Shown: one piece after another, positions 26,466 to 34,536 of the stretch | How the letters are laid out: each line of letters starts with the position of its first letter | How positions within the stretch are numbered: the first letter of the stretch is position 1 | Assembly: GCA_913046795.1 (NCBI GenBank) | Contig: CAJWTC010000009.1 | Coordinates: forward strand, 1-34,536 | Length of the DNA stretch: 34,536 nt | Direction: 5' to 3' | Origin: an uncultured Flammeovirgaceae bacterium | Lineage (GTDB): Bacteria > Bacteroidota > Bacteroidia > Cytophagales > MED-G16 | The notes under the pieces: generated by a model | What the model saw: the letters and a program-made list of their open reading frames with translations, nothing else | The model's database searches: none | What the model was told of the DNA's origin: nothing | Position numbers and translations under genes: made by a program

Positions 26466-27835
26466 AGAGCCTCATTCTTTCTCTCTACAAATGAATTTAC
26501 ACCTTCCTTATTTTTAATAATATCAAATGCATCAAATAATTCACCTATAGCCGTATAAGACTTATATGATAACTTGTCTCCATCTACTGATATTACTTGA
26601 AATAATTGTTTGTTATTTCCTACCTTATCTCTAAGAGCCTCATACTGTTCCCAACCAGGTTTTACTTTATACATTTTTCCACCACTTACCGAAACAACAT
26701 AAACAGTACCTGTTACATCTTTGACGTTCTGACCCGATAACAAATTCTGTTCATATGGCTGTACTCTACCTCTAGTGTAGGTATGATCATGACCCTGGAG
26801 AGCAATATCAACACCATACTTATCAAATATTGGTTTCCAAAGTGTCCTCAATTCCTCATTATCTCTTCCTCTTGATGCCGAAAATATTGGATGATGGAAT
26901 GTGGCAACCGTCCACTTATTTGGATTATTTTTTAGAACTTGCTCCAACCACTTTGCCTGTTCCTCAATCATCATGTTGCTGTTAAGAGCAAGAAACCTTA
27001 CGCCTTGGTAGTCAATATAATAGTTAGTCTCCTTAATCCCCATCACACCATTATTGGGAAGGGTAAACTGCTTATTCCACTGGACCGATAACCTCTTTAT
27101 ATTATCGTCAATATCTTGCTGGACAAAGGGATTATATTCATGATTTCCTGGAACCATCATTGAGGGAAGAGTCCTGTGAATATATCCACCGGCCATAAAC
27201 CACTCGTGCCACTGGTGTTCATCATGGGCATCGTCTATAAGGTCCCCAGCATGAATTATAAAACTTGCATCTGGAGCTTTCCTATAACTCTCTCTTATCA
27301 ACCTTGACCATAATTCTAAAACATAATTTTGTGCATCACCTACATATAAAAAAGAGAAAGGAGCATTGGACTTATGAGCAGTTTTGAACTGAACCCACTC
27401 GCTCCATATCTTCCCATCTCCTACCCTGTAGGCATAAATGGTATTAGGCTCTAATTCCCTAAATGTTATTGAATGGTAGTTATGATTAATTGTATTAAAA
27501 ATATTTTTTTTAGGGTCATCCCTATCGTATTTTCCAACGACATTTGAATAATTTATATTTTCAGTAGTTGCCTCAAAAACCTCTGCTCTTCCTATAAAAG
27601 CAGGGTTAGCATGAGCTTTAGCAATCTCACCATAAGCAGATTTTACTTCTTTACTCGTCCTCCAAGTCACACTAATTGTAGTAGCAGGATCCTCAGAAAA
27701 ATTTAAGACAATATGATCTGGATGTCTTCCAGGCTTACTCCAGTTCTTAACAAACTCTGGCTTAACATACTTCCTCTGTGAAAGCAAATCACCTGAAAAT
27801 AAAATAACAAGGAGTAGTACAATTATGTTTTTCAT
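26462..27835 (-). CDS. Purple acid phosphatase-like metallophosphoesterase
   Basis: SWRTSKEVKSAYGEI Fn3-like N-domain; FLYVGDAQ, IIHAGDLIDDAHDEHQW, MMVPGNHEY, ATFHHPIFSASRGR, ALQGHDHTYTRG. Confidence 0.95.
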   Translation of the reverse strand: MKNIIVLLLVILFSGDLLSQRKYVKPEFVKNWSKPGRHPDHIVLNFSEDPATTISVTWRTSKEVKSAYGEIAKAHANPAFIGRAEVFEATTENINYSNVVGKYDRDDPKKNIFNTINHNYHSITFRELEPNTIYAYRVGDGKIWSEWVQFKTAHKSNAPFSFLYVGDAQNYVLELWSRLIRESYRKAPDASFIIHAGDLIDDAHDEHQWHEWFMAGGYIHRTLPSMMVPGNHEYNPFVQQDIDDNIKRLSVQWNKQFTLPNNGVMGIKETNYYIDYQGVRFLALNSNMMIEEQAKWLEQVLKNNPNKWTVATFHHPIFSASRGRDNEELRTLWKPIFDKYGVDIALQGHDHTYTRGRVQPYEQNLLSGQNVKDVTGTVYVVSVSGGKMYKVKPGWEQYEALRDKVGNNKQLFQVISVDGDKLSYKSYTAIGELFDAFDIIKNKEGVNSFVERKNEAL

Positions 27836-27889
27836 ATTAGACTCAAATCTAAGAAATATGGTGAATAAATAAATTATAAAATGAAAAAT

Positions 27890-28759
27890 TTAGCCAAGAT
27901 ATTTGAACTTTTCCATCCTCTTAAAAATAGCTAATATAATTAGTCCAAAAAGTATACCAGAAGCAATCAAGACTACACTCACAAGTCCTGAAGCTGCAAA
28001 AGATAATCTAAGTAATATTGTTGATATTATAAAGCCCGTATTTCTAATAAGCTGAGAATATCTCTCTGTGTACCTGAAAGATATTAATAGAATAAAAACA
28101 TCAACTAAAATCAGAATAGTAAAGAAATCAACAAAAAATAAATAATTTAAATTCTGGTTTCCACCACCACTAAGTATAGATGCATTAAACCAACTATAAA
28201 AGCTCCATCCTGCTAAAAGAAGTAGAATTGGTACAAGTATAATTGATATCAATTTTTTCTGACTTATAAACTTTTTTAATTTTGCGTCTGGCTTTACAGT
28301 CTTTGGCCTCCCTGCAGTAGTTTTGAAAAGAAAAATAAGAAAAAAGACAATCAAAATACCTGAAAGATCATACAAGAGTTGTACGTTATTCTCATTTGAG
28401 AAAAAAGGCACATCAAGGTCTACCAAAGGAAAATCTTTAAATATTTTTCTGATGAGAATCAATGAAATAATCTCATATTCTTTTACTACGGTTACGGTAA
28501 AAGAGTTAGGGAGATAGTAAATCAATAAATATGCCTCATATACAAGAATAAATGAGAAAGGAGTATAAAGTGCTGATATAGGATCTAGGAGTAAGGTATC
28601 ATTAAAGTTAAAGTTTATGTACCCGTACTTATTTGAAAAAATAAGGAGTAGATGTATAATAAATCCTCCAGTTGCAAGAATTAAAATATATTTTTCAAAA
28701 CTTTTCTGACTTTTCTCTGAAAAAATCGTATCAAATAAATAATCAACTTTTTTAAGCAT
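27890..28759 (-). CDS. Multi-pass membrane protein of unknown function
   Basis: 289 aa with about six or seven hydrophobic segments; no recognised motif. Confidence 0.75.
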   Translation of the reverse strand: MLKKVDYLFDTIFSEKSQKSFEKYILILATGGFIIHLLLIFSNKYGYINFNFNDTLLLDPISALYTPFSFILVYEAYLLIYYLPNSFTVTVVKEYEIISLILIRKIFKDFPLVDLDVPFFSNENNVQLLYDLSGILIVFFLIFLFKTTAGRPKTVKPDAKLKKFISQKKLISIILVPILLLLAGWSFYSWFNASILSGGGNQNLNYLFFVDFFTILILVDVFILLISFRYTERYSQLIRNTGFIISTILLRLSFAASGLVSVVLIASGILFGLIILAIFKRMEKFKYLG

Positions 28760-28774
28760 ATGAATTCTTAAATT

Positions 28775-29314
28775 ATGAAATATATAATTACATTAATTTG
28801 TTTAATTACCAACTTAAACGTCTTTTCACAAGAATTAGTTATTGGAGAGCAAAGATTAGAGCCTGGAATTGTATTTATTTTTGAGGGAGCAATAAAAGAT
28901 ATAGTTTTTCCAAAGTCAAATAATTTAGATGAGAGCCTTACCAACGTACACATTGAGGCAAGAGTAAATTGGGATGAAAAAAATATTCCAAGCGGTACTC
29001 CCACTGGTGGATTCGTTCCGTATCTTAATATTAATGCCACAATAACTAACAAGAGAACAGGACAAATGACTTTTATTGATTTAACACCACACCTAAACTT
29101 AATAGACAATTTTCATTATGCCAGAAATATATCTTTACCAGGTAAAGTTGATGACCTCTACAATGTGATTTTTATTGTTCATCCGCCCGAAAAATTGGCA
29201 CTGTCTTACCATAAAGACTGGAGTGATTCTTTCACCAATAAATTATTTGAAACAACAATATTTGAATATAATAATGTTGACTTTGAGGAAATTGCAAAAT
29301 CATCCAGAAGATAA
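28775..29314 (+). CDS. Periplasmic P19/Tp34-like (Fe2+ transport-associated) family protein
   Basis: Signal peptide; NVHIEARVNWDEKNIPSGTPTGGFVPYLNINATITNKRTGQMTFIDLTPHLNLIDNFHYARNISLPGKVDDLYNVIFIVHPP...YHKDW follows the P19 pattern (HxE, G.F.PYL, HY, PP, H..D). Confidence 0.55.
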   Translation: MKYIITLICLITNLNVFSQELVIGEQRLEPGIVFIFEGAIKDIVFPKSNNLDESLTNVHIEARVNWDEKNIPSGTPTGGFVPYLNINATITNKRTGQMTFIDLTPHLNLIDNFHYARNISLPGKVDDLYNVIFIVHPPEKLALSYHKDWSDSFTNKLFETTIFEYNNVDFEEIAKSSRR

Positions 29315-29348
29315 TTTTTAATCTTATATTTACCTAAATCAAATCATA

Positions 29349-30992
29349 ATGATAAGGTATATTTTATTTTTACTTGTGCTCTCTAATATCAATTCTTACT
29401 CTCAAGATATTTTTGCAGAGAAAAAAAATTTTACTAGACAAGATAGTCTCAGAGGAAGTATTACAAAAGAGAGAATATGGTGGGATTTAAATTACTATCA
29501 TCTAGATATAAAGGTTGATCCTGAAAAAAAATATATTGAGGGATATAACACAGTAAAGTATGAGGTACTAGAAGAGAAACAGGTCATGCAAATTGATCTG
29601 CAACAACCCCTTAAAATAACACAAGTAATAGAGGAGGGAAAAAAAATAAAATTCAAAAGGGAAGGTAATGCCTACTTTATTTATCTAAAAAAAAGACAAT
29701 CTTCTGGTGATGTAAATGAAATTAAAATTAGTTACGGAGGAAATCCTAAAGTAGCTGTCAGAGCACCATGGGACGGAGGATTCTCATGGGATAATGATGA
29801 GAAAGGAAATCACTTTATAGCCACATCTTGCCAAGGATTAGGGGCTAGTGTATGGTGGCCAAATAAAGATCATATGTATGATGAGGTAGATAGCATGCTT
29901 ATTAGTGTTAACATACCAAATAATCTTGTTAATGTTTCTAACGGTAGACTAAGGGAAATTACATATCCTGATGATAAAACAGCTACTTACCACTGGTTTG
30001 TAAGTAATCCAATAAACAACTATGGAGTAAATGTGAACATAGGAGATTATATTAAATTCTCTGAAGTATATGAAGGTGAAAAGGGTGACCTAGATATCGA
30101 CTACTATGTCCTTAGATATAATGAGGAAAAAGCAAAAATTCATTTTCAAGATGTTCCTAAAATGTTTGATGCTTTTGAGTACTGGTTTGGACCCTACCCA
30201 TTTTACGAAGATAGTTACAAGCTTGTAGAGGTACCGTATCTTGGAATGGAACACCAAAGTTCTATTACCTACGGAAACAAATATTTGAAAGGATACCTTG
30301 GAAGAGATCCATCAGATACAGGTTGGGGATTAAAATTTGATTTTATAATTATTCATGAGTCAGGACACGAGTGGTTTGCTAATAACATCACCTACATAGA
30401 TATTGCAGACATGTGGGTTCATGAAGGTTTTACCGCCTATTCTGAGAATCTATTTCTAGATTATCATTATGGAAAACAGGCAGGAGCAGATTACACTATT
30501 GGTACAAGAAAAGGAATTCAAAATGATAAGCCAATAATTGGCCCTTATGATGTAAACAAGAATGGTTCAAAAGATATGTACTCAAAAGGTGCAAACCTTC
30601 TACACACAGTCAGACAAATTACTAATAACGATGAGTTGTGGAGGAAAACACTTAGGGGACTAAATGAAAAGTTTTATCATAAAACTGTATCATCTACTCA
30701 AGTTGAAGAATTTATCTCAGAATCGATTGGAATAGACCTTAAGTATGTTTTTAATCAATACCTTAGAGACGTAAGGATACCAACCTTTGAATATAAAATT
30801 GACGAGAATGGGTTATATTATAGGTGGTCAAATTCAATTGATAATTTTGATATGCCTTTAGATATTGTATTAAATGGTGAGAAGACAAGATTATTTCCAA
30901 AAAATAAGTGGAGAGAATACAAGACAAAAGTAAATACGATAGAGACAGACAAAAATTTTTATATTGAGACAAAAAAAAAGGTCTCCAAATAG
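29349..30992 (+). CDS. M1 family metallopeptidase
   Basis: Zinc motif IIHESGHEWFANNITYIDIADMWVHEGFTAYSE (HExxH-18-E); YLGMEHQSSITYG exopeptidase-like motif. Confidence 0.94.
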   Translation: MIRYILFLLVLSNINSYSQDIFAEKKNFTRQDSLRGSITKERIWWDLNYYHLDIKVDPEKKYIEGYNTVKYEVLEEKQVMQIDLQQPLKITQVIEEGKKIKFKREGNAYFIYLKKRQSSGDVNEIKISYGGNPKVAVRAPWDGGFSWDNDEKGNHFIATSCQGLGASVWWPNKDHMYDEVDSMLISVNIPNNLVNVSNGRLREITYPDDKTATYHWFVSNPINNYGVNVNIGDYIKFSEVYEGEKGDLDIDYYVLRYNEEKAKIHFQDVPKMFDAFEYWFGPYPFYEDSYKLVEVPYLGMEHQSSITYGNKYLKGYLGRDPSDTGWGLKFDFIIIHESGHEWFANNITYIDIADMWVHEGFTAYSENLFLDYHYGKQAGADYTIGTRKGIQNDKPIIGPYDVNKNGSKDMYSKGANLLHTVRQITNNDELWRKTLRGLNEKFYHKTVSSTQVEEFISESIGIDLKYVFNQYLRDVRIPTFEYKIDENGLYYRWSNSIDNFDMPLDIVLNGEKTRLFPKNKWREYKTKVNTIETDKNFYIETKKKVSK

Positions 30993-31002
30993 AAGACCTT
31001 TT
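30976..31002. terminator. Bidirectional intrinsic terminator between convergent genes
   Basis: AAAAGGTCT-ccaaataga-AGACCTTTT, flanked by A-rich and T-rich ends; overlaps the stop of the M1 peptidase gene. Confidence 0.8.
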
Positions 31003-31021
31003 CTTATAAAGTAATCTGTTT

Positions 31022-31807
31022 TTAATAAAACTTATAACCAATATTATTTGTATGAGGTACTAGTCCGTCAGAACCACCTACAAGATATTTAGATAACTCA
31101 TCAGTAATTCCACTAGGATCATCATTTATTCTCCAAGTTAGGTATGCATCATATTTTTCAAATGAATCCCAGTACTCAATAATGAAATATGTATTTGTTT
31201 CTTCATTAAATGTTGCTTCTAAATGACTACAACCATCATATGCTCTAGTTGCTGGCAATCCATCATCCGAATCTAACATCTCCTTAACTTTTTCATAATT
31301 TCCTTTCTTGACTTTTAAAGTTGCAATAACAACTTTTCTGTCAACAGGACCAACAGTAGTTGTCATACCTGTTGCGTCAAAGTATTCGCCAGTGTAAATA
31401 ATCTTACCATCAGCAAAGTCAAAGTTATGGTATGAAGGTAGTGTGAAAGTTCTCCCAGTTGATTTGCTTGTTCCTGTCCAAACTCCATAAGCTCTAACAC
31501 TTCCATCAAGAGTCATAGAACCTGTATCTATTCCAGGTAACCACATAGGATCATTAAATTTAACATCCGTATAATTATTGATATAGAATTCAGCAATCTG
31601 TTGAGATGTTGCATAATCTACTTCACCCATACCATATAAAGGAGCTTGATCACGAAGATCTTCAGACATTATCTCCTTCCAAAGTTCAATGTCTTGGTTT
31701 TCAAAAACCTGAACCCATTTCTTAGCCAACTCCAAATTAGCTTTGTATTCAGGATTTGTATTACATCCATAAAATAAGATTAGGGATGCTAGTAATAATT
31801 TTCTCAT
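31022..31807 (-). CDS. Lipoprotein with SnoaL/NTF2-like N-domain and ABM-like (monooxygenase fold) C-domain
   Basis: Lipobox LFYGC; AKKWVQVFENQDIELWKEIMSEDLRDQAPLYG; C-half VVIATLKVKKGNYEKVKEML...GCSHLEATFNEETNTYFIIEYWDSFEKYDAYLTWR. Confidence 0.75.
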   Translation of the reverse strand: MRKLLLASLILFYGCNTNPEYKANLELAKKWVQVFENQDIELWKEIMSEDLRDQAPLYGMGEVDYATSQQIAEFYINNYTDVKFNDPMWLPGIDTGSMTLDGSVRAYGVWTGTSKSTGRTFTLPSYHNFDFADGKIIYTGEYFDATGMTTTVGPVDRKVVIATLKVKKGNYEKVKEMLDSDDGLPATRAYDGCSHLEATFNEETNTYFIIEYWDSFEKYDAYLTWRINDDPSGITDELSKYLVGGSDGLVPHTNNIGYKFY

Positions 31808-31874
31808 AATTTAAATTTGTTTGTTCTAGAAATCAAATATATATAAAAAAAGGAGACAGTTTTTATAATAATTA

Positions 31875-33176
31875 TTATGAATTAGTCAAATTAATGTAAT
31901 CCTTTAATTCAGAATACTTTCTTATTTTGTAAGAATTACCATCTTCAGATAAAATTTTTTTAATCCTTTCAGGGTATGAAAGAGAGGAAGGGACAACATC
32001 CTTCATCTCTTCCATAAACTTTGAATAGTGTGCCGTCTCTAAGAAAATATAATTAAAATTATCATATAACTCCTTATGTTTTTTTATTCCCATATACCCT
32101 ACAGAACCGTGAGGATCACAGACATAATCATACCTTTCCTCAAGTTCCTTTATTCCTAATATTGTCTCTTTGTCACTTATACTATAAGCGCTTATAAATT
32201 CTTTCATTCCTCTCCCTTGATTTGAGAAGTACTCTAGGACCCTAACAAAATTACTTGGATCACCAACATCCATGGCACTTGAAATTGTCCTTATGGACTT
32301 TGAAGGTTTATATTTATTTGAATTGATAAATTTGGTAAATGTGTCGTTAAGATTGTTGGATGCTATTATCCTCTTCACTGGTAGACCCATTCCTGATGAA
32401 ACAAGGCAAGCAAATAAATTACCAAAATTTCCAGATGGTATAGAAAAAATAAGATCTTCTTTTTTTTTCTCTATCTGTTTATAGGCAAAGAAGTAATACA
32501 GTGTCTGAGGTATCCACCTAGAAATATTAATTGAATTTGCAGAGGTGAAATTAATCTTAGTTATTAAATCCTTGTCAGTAAGAGCATCTTTTACCATCTC
32601 CTGACAGTCATCGAATGACCCGTCAACCTCCACTGGATATATATTATCTGATAACGTAGTAATCTGTTTCTCTTGGACAGCTGATATTCTCCCCTTAGGA
32701 AATAAAATAAAAACATCAACTCCTTTCACATCATGAAAGCCACTGGCAGCGGCAGCTCCTGTATCACCCGAAGTTGCGACAAGTACCGTAACCTTCTTTT
32801 TTTCTGAAGAATTAAAATAACTTAAAACCCTTGATGTAAACCTTGCTCCAACATCTTTAAATGCCATAGTTGGACCGTGGAAAAGTTCTAGTACTGATAT
32901 TTTTTCACTTAATTCATTTAGTGGAAATTCAAAATCAATTGTTTCAGACACTATCTCTTTTAAAGACTTTTCGTCTATATCTGAACCAGTAAATTTTGAT
33001 ATGCATTCGTAAGCAATCTCCTCATTTGAAAGGTTGCCTATATTTCCAATAAATGAATTATCTAATACTGGAATTTTTTCAGGATAATAAAGGCCCCTAT
33101 CAGGAGATAGACCACCGAGTATTGCCTCTTTAAAACTTACTTTAATATTTTTATCAGTGATACTATAATACCTCAT
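31875..33176 (-). CDS. thrC: Threonine synthase
   Basis: MRYYSITDKNIKVSFKEAILGGLSPDRGLYYPE, ELFHGPTMAFKDVGARF (PLP Lys), VATSGDTGAAAASGF, SIPSGNFGNLFA. Confidence 0.95.
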   Translation of the reverse strand: MRYYSITDKNIKVSFKEAILGGLSPDRGLYYPEKIPVLDNSFIGNIGNLSNEEIAYECISKFTGSDIDEKSLKEIVSETIDFEFPLNELSEKISVLELFHGPTMAFKDVGARFTSRVLSYFNSSEKKKVTVLVATSGDTGAAAASGFHDVKGVDVFILFPKGRISAVQEKQITTLSDNIYPVEVDGSFDDCQEMVKDALTDKDLITKINFTSANSINISRWIPQTLYYFFAYKQIEKKKEDLIFSIPSGNFGNLFACLVSSGMGLPVKRIIASNNLNDTFTKFINSNKYKPSKSIRTISSAMDVGDPSNFVRVLEYFSNQGRGMKEFISAYSISDKETILGIKELEERYDYVCDPHGSVGYMGIKKHKELYDNFNYIFLETAHYSKFMEEMKDVVPSSLSYPERIKKILSEDGNSYKIRKYSELKDYINLTNS

Positions 33177-33180
33177 ATTA

Positions 33181-34104
33181 TTAGGATAGCACCCGTACCC
33201 CAGTACCACTAATTTTGGAGACATAGGTAGAAAAATCTACGCCTGATTTCTTGTATAATTGTGATATCGATGCATTAATTTCTTTCGCTTTTTCAACTCC
33301 TCTTGTCAAGGCAAAAACCGAAGGACCAGAACCAGATATTGAACAACCTAAAGAACCTAAACCTAGGCACACTTCTTTAACATTATCAAATAAAGGAATA
33401 AATTTTTTTCTGTGCTCTTCAATAAGATAATCTTTTATACTTTCACCCATTAAGTCATAATCTTCTGTATGGAGAGCATGCACTAAAGACCCAAAGCTTG
33501 AGACTTGAAGAGTAGTATCTTTTAAGCTTACTTTTTCTGGCAGTATCTCCCTTGACTGAGAGGTCTTGACTTCTATTTTGGGGTGTAATACAAAACAAAA
33601 TAACTCACTTGGTGTCGGAAGTTTTATTATGTTTAGAGGAGATACTGATTTTACCATAACTAATCCACCCATCATAGCTGGAGCTACATTATCTGCATGT
33701 TCACTAATACTGGAAGCAACCTCTCCTTTCATTGCAAATCTTATGAGCTCTTTCTTACTCAAAGGAGACCCTAATAATTTATTGATTGCATAAACTGCTG
33801 CAGCTGCGCTTGACCCACTACTCCCAATTCCGCTACCAGGTATAATGTTTTTATGTATCTTAAGGTCAAATCCACAAGTAGGTTTCAAAAATTTAATAAG
33901 CTCCATTGCTGCAATAGTTGCTACGTTTTTATTAATGTCAGTGGGGATATCATAGCCCGAAATTTCACTTATAGTCAAAGATTTATTTGGCGTTTTACTT
34001 ACCACCATCTCATCTCCAATAGAATCAATAGGGAATCCTAAGACATCAAAACCACAAGCAACATTAGAGACAGTAGCTGGAGAAAAAATTTTGATATGAT
34101 TCAC
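33181..34104 (-). CDS. thrB: Homoserine kinase (GTG start likely at VNHIKIF)
   Basis: IKIFSPATVSNVACGFDVLGF and GHMP motif IIPGSGIGSSGSSAAAAVYAIN; CSISGSGPSVFAL. The ORF-track start at 34185 adds about 27 atypical residues. Confidence 0.94.
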   Translation of the reverse strand: MNHIKIFSPATVSNVACGFDVLGFPIDSIGDEMVVSKTPNKSLTISEISGYDIPTDINKNVATIAAMELIKFLKPTCGFDLKIHKNIIPGSGIGSSGSSAAAAVYAINKLLGSPLSKKELIRFAMKGEVASSISEHADNVAPAMMGGLVMVKSVSPLNIIKLPTPSELFCFVLHPKIEVKTSQSREILPEKVSLKDTTLQVSSFGSLVHALHTEDYDLMGESIKDYLIEEHRKKFIPLFDNVKEVCLGLGSLGCSISGSGPSVFALTRGVEKAKEINASISQLYKKSGVDFSTYVSKISGTGVRVLS

Positions 34105-34163
34105 ATTCAAAATTGAATAAAAAAATGCATATTTTTGATGTATAATTAATAAAATAAAATGTA

Positions 34164-34536
34164 ATGAAAAACAATCACCTATCATATAGATCAGGGAATC
34201 CCGTTCTCACATCAAATGCATTTAATGTCTCATCTGACTCGTCTGATGTTATGACAATTAATGGAACTGTTACTAAAACATTTCTTTCAATATGTTTAGT
34301 TGTTATATCTGGATATTATTCCTGGATAAATATCTCAATTACAAATGTTCTTATACTGCCTGCTATTTTTGTTTCCTTAATACTTGCAGGTCTTACCATT
34401 TACAAAAAACATTTATCCCCAATAACTGTACCTATATACGCTGTTATTCAAGGTATCTTTTTAGGTGCTATTTCTTACACATTCAACAGTCTTTATGATG
34501 GTATTGTAATAACTGCAATCTCATATACACTAAGTA
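34164..34536 (+). CDS. Bax inhibitor-1/YccA family membrane protein, truncated at window edge
   Basis: ATG at 34164: MKNNHLSYRSGNPVLTSNAFNVSSDSSDVMTINGTVTKTFLSICLVVISGYYSWINISITNVLILPAIFVSLILAGLTIYKKHLSPITVPIYAVIQGIFLGAISYTFNSLYDGIVITAISYTLS; not in the ORF track. Confidence 0.9.
   Translation, partial: MKNNHLSYRSGNPVLTSNAFNVSSDSSDVMTINGTVTKTFLSICLVVISGYYSWINISITNVLILPAIFVSLILAGLTIYKKHLSPITVPIYAVIQGIFLGAISYTFNSLYDGIVITAISYTLS

Noticed and set aside
30763-31041. 92-aa minus-strand ORF across the M1 peptidase 3' end
   Set aside because: Spans the intrinsic terminator and the M1 peptidase coding end; not a credible gene.
34292-34498. 68-aa plus-strand ORF near the right edge
   Set aside because: Out-of-frame with the confident truncated Bax-inhibitor-1 gene beginning at 34164.
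1-34536. Mobile element, prophage or defence island
   Set aside because: No transposase, integrase, phage structural gene, flanking direct repeats or tRNA seen; gene content is metabolic, transport and repair.

Overview
AT-rich chromosomal window, most consistent with a marine Bacteroidota/Flavobacteriia genome (TonB-dependent receptors, DUF4249 lipoprotein, T9SS-type C-terminal sorting domain). I saw no phage, IS element, CRISPR array, rRNA or tRNA. Left to right: (i) a minus-strand operon with a LolA-like protein, two FtsX-type ABC permeases, an ABC ATPase and the start of an outer-membrane protein; (ii) a DoxX-family protein and a DUF4249/TonB-receptor pair; (iii) a probable metal-related block (TonB receptor, acidic lipoprotein, His-rich small protein, OsmC); (iv) a sugar isomerase-like protein with dCMP deaminase, and a DUF1295 protein; (v) the highlight, an eight-gene tightly packed plus-strand operon (UvrC-like GIY-YIG protein, SRPBCC, SDR, flavin reductase, a 48-aa DUF2256 zinc-ribbon gene absent from the ORF track, and three consecutive photolyase/cryptochrome paralogues of different subfamilies); (vi) small membrane proteins; (vii) a T9SS-secreted beta-helix protein followed by nucleoside hydrolase and ribokinase; (viii) a purple-acid-phosphatase-like protein, a membrane protein, a P19-like protein, an M1 peptidase and an NTF2/ABM-like lipoprotein; (ix) thrC/thrB and a truncated Bax-inhibitor-1 family gene. 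All family calls are from recognition of sequence motifs; no database search was run.
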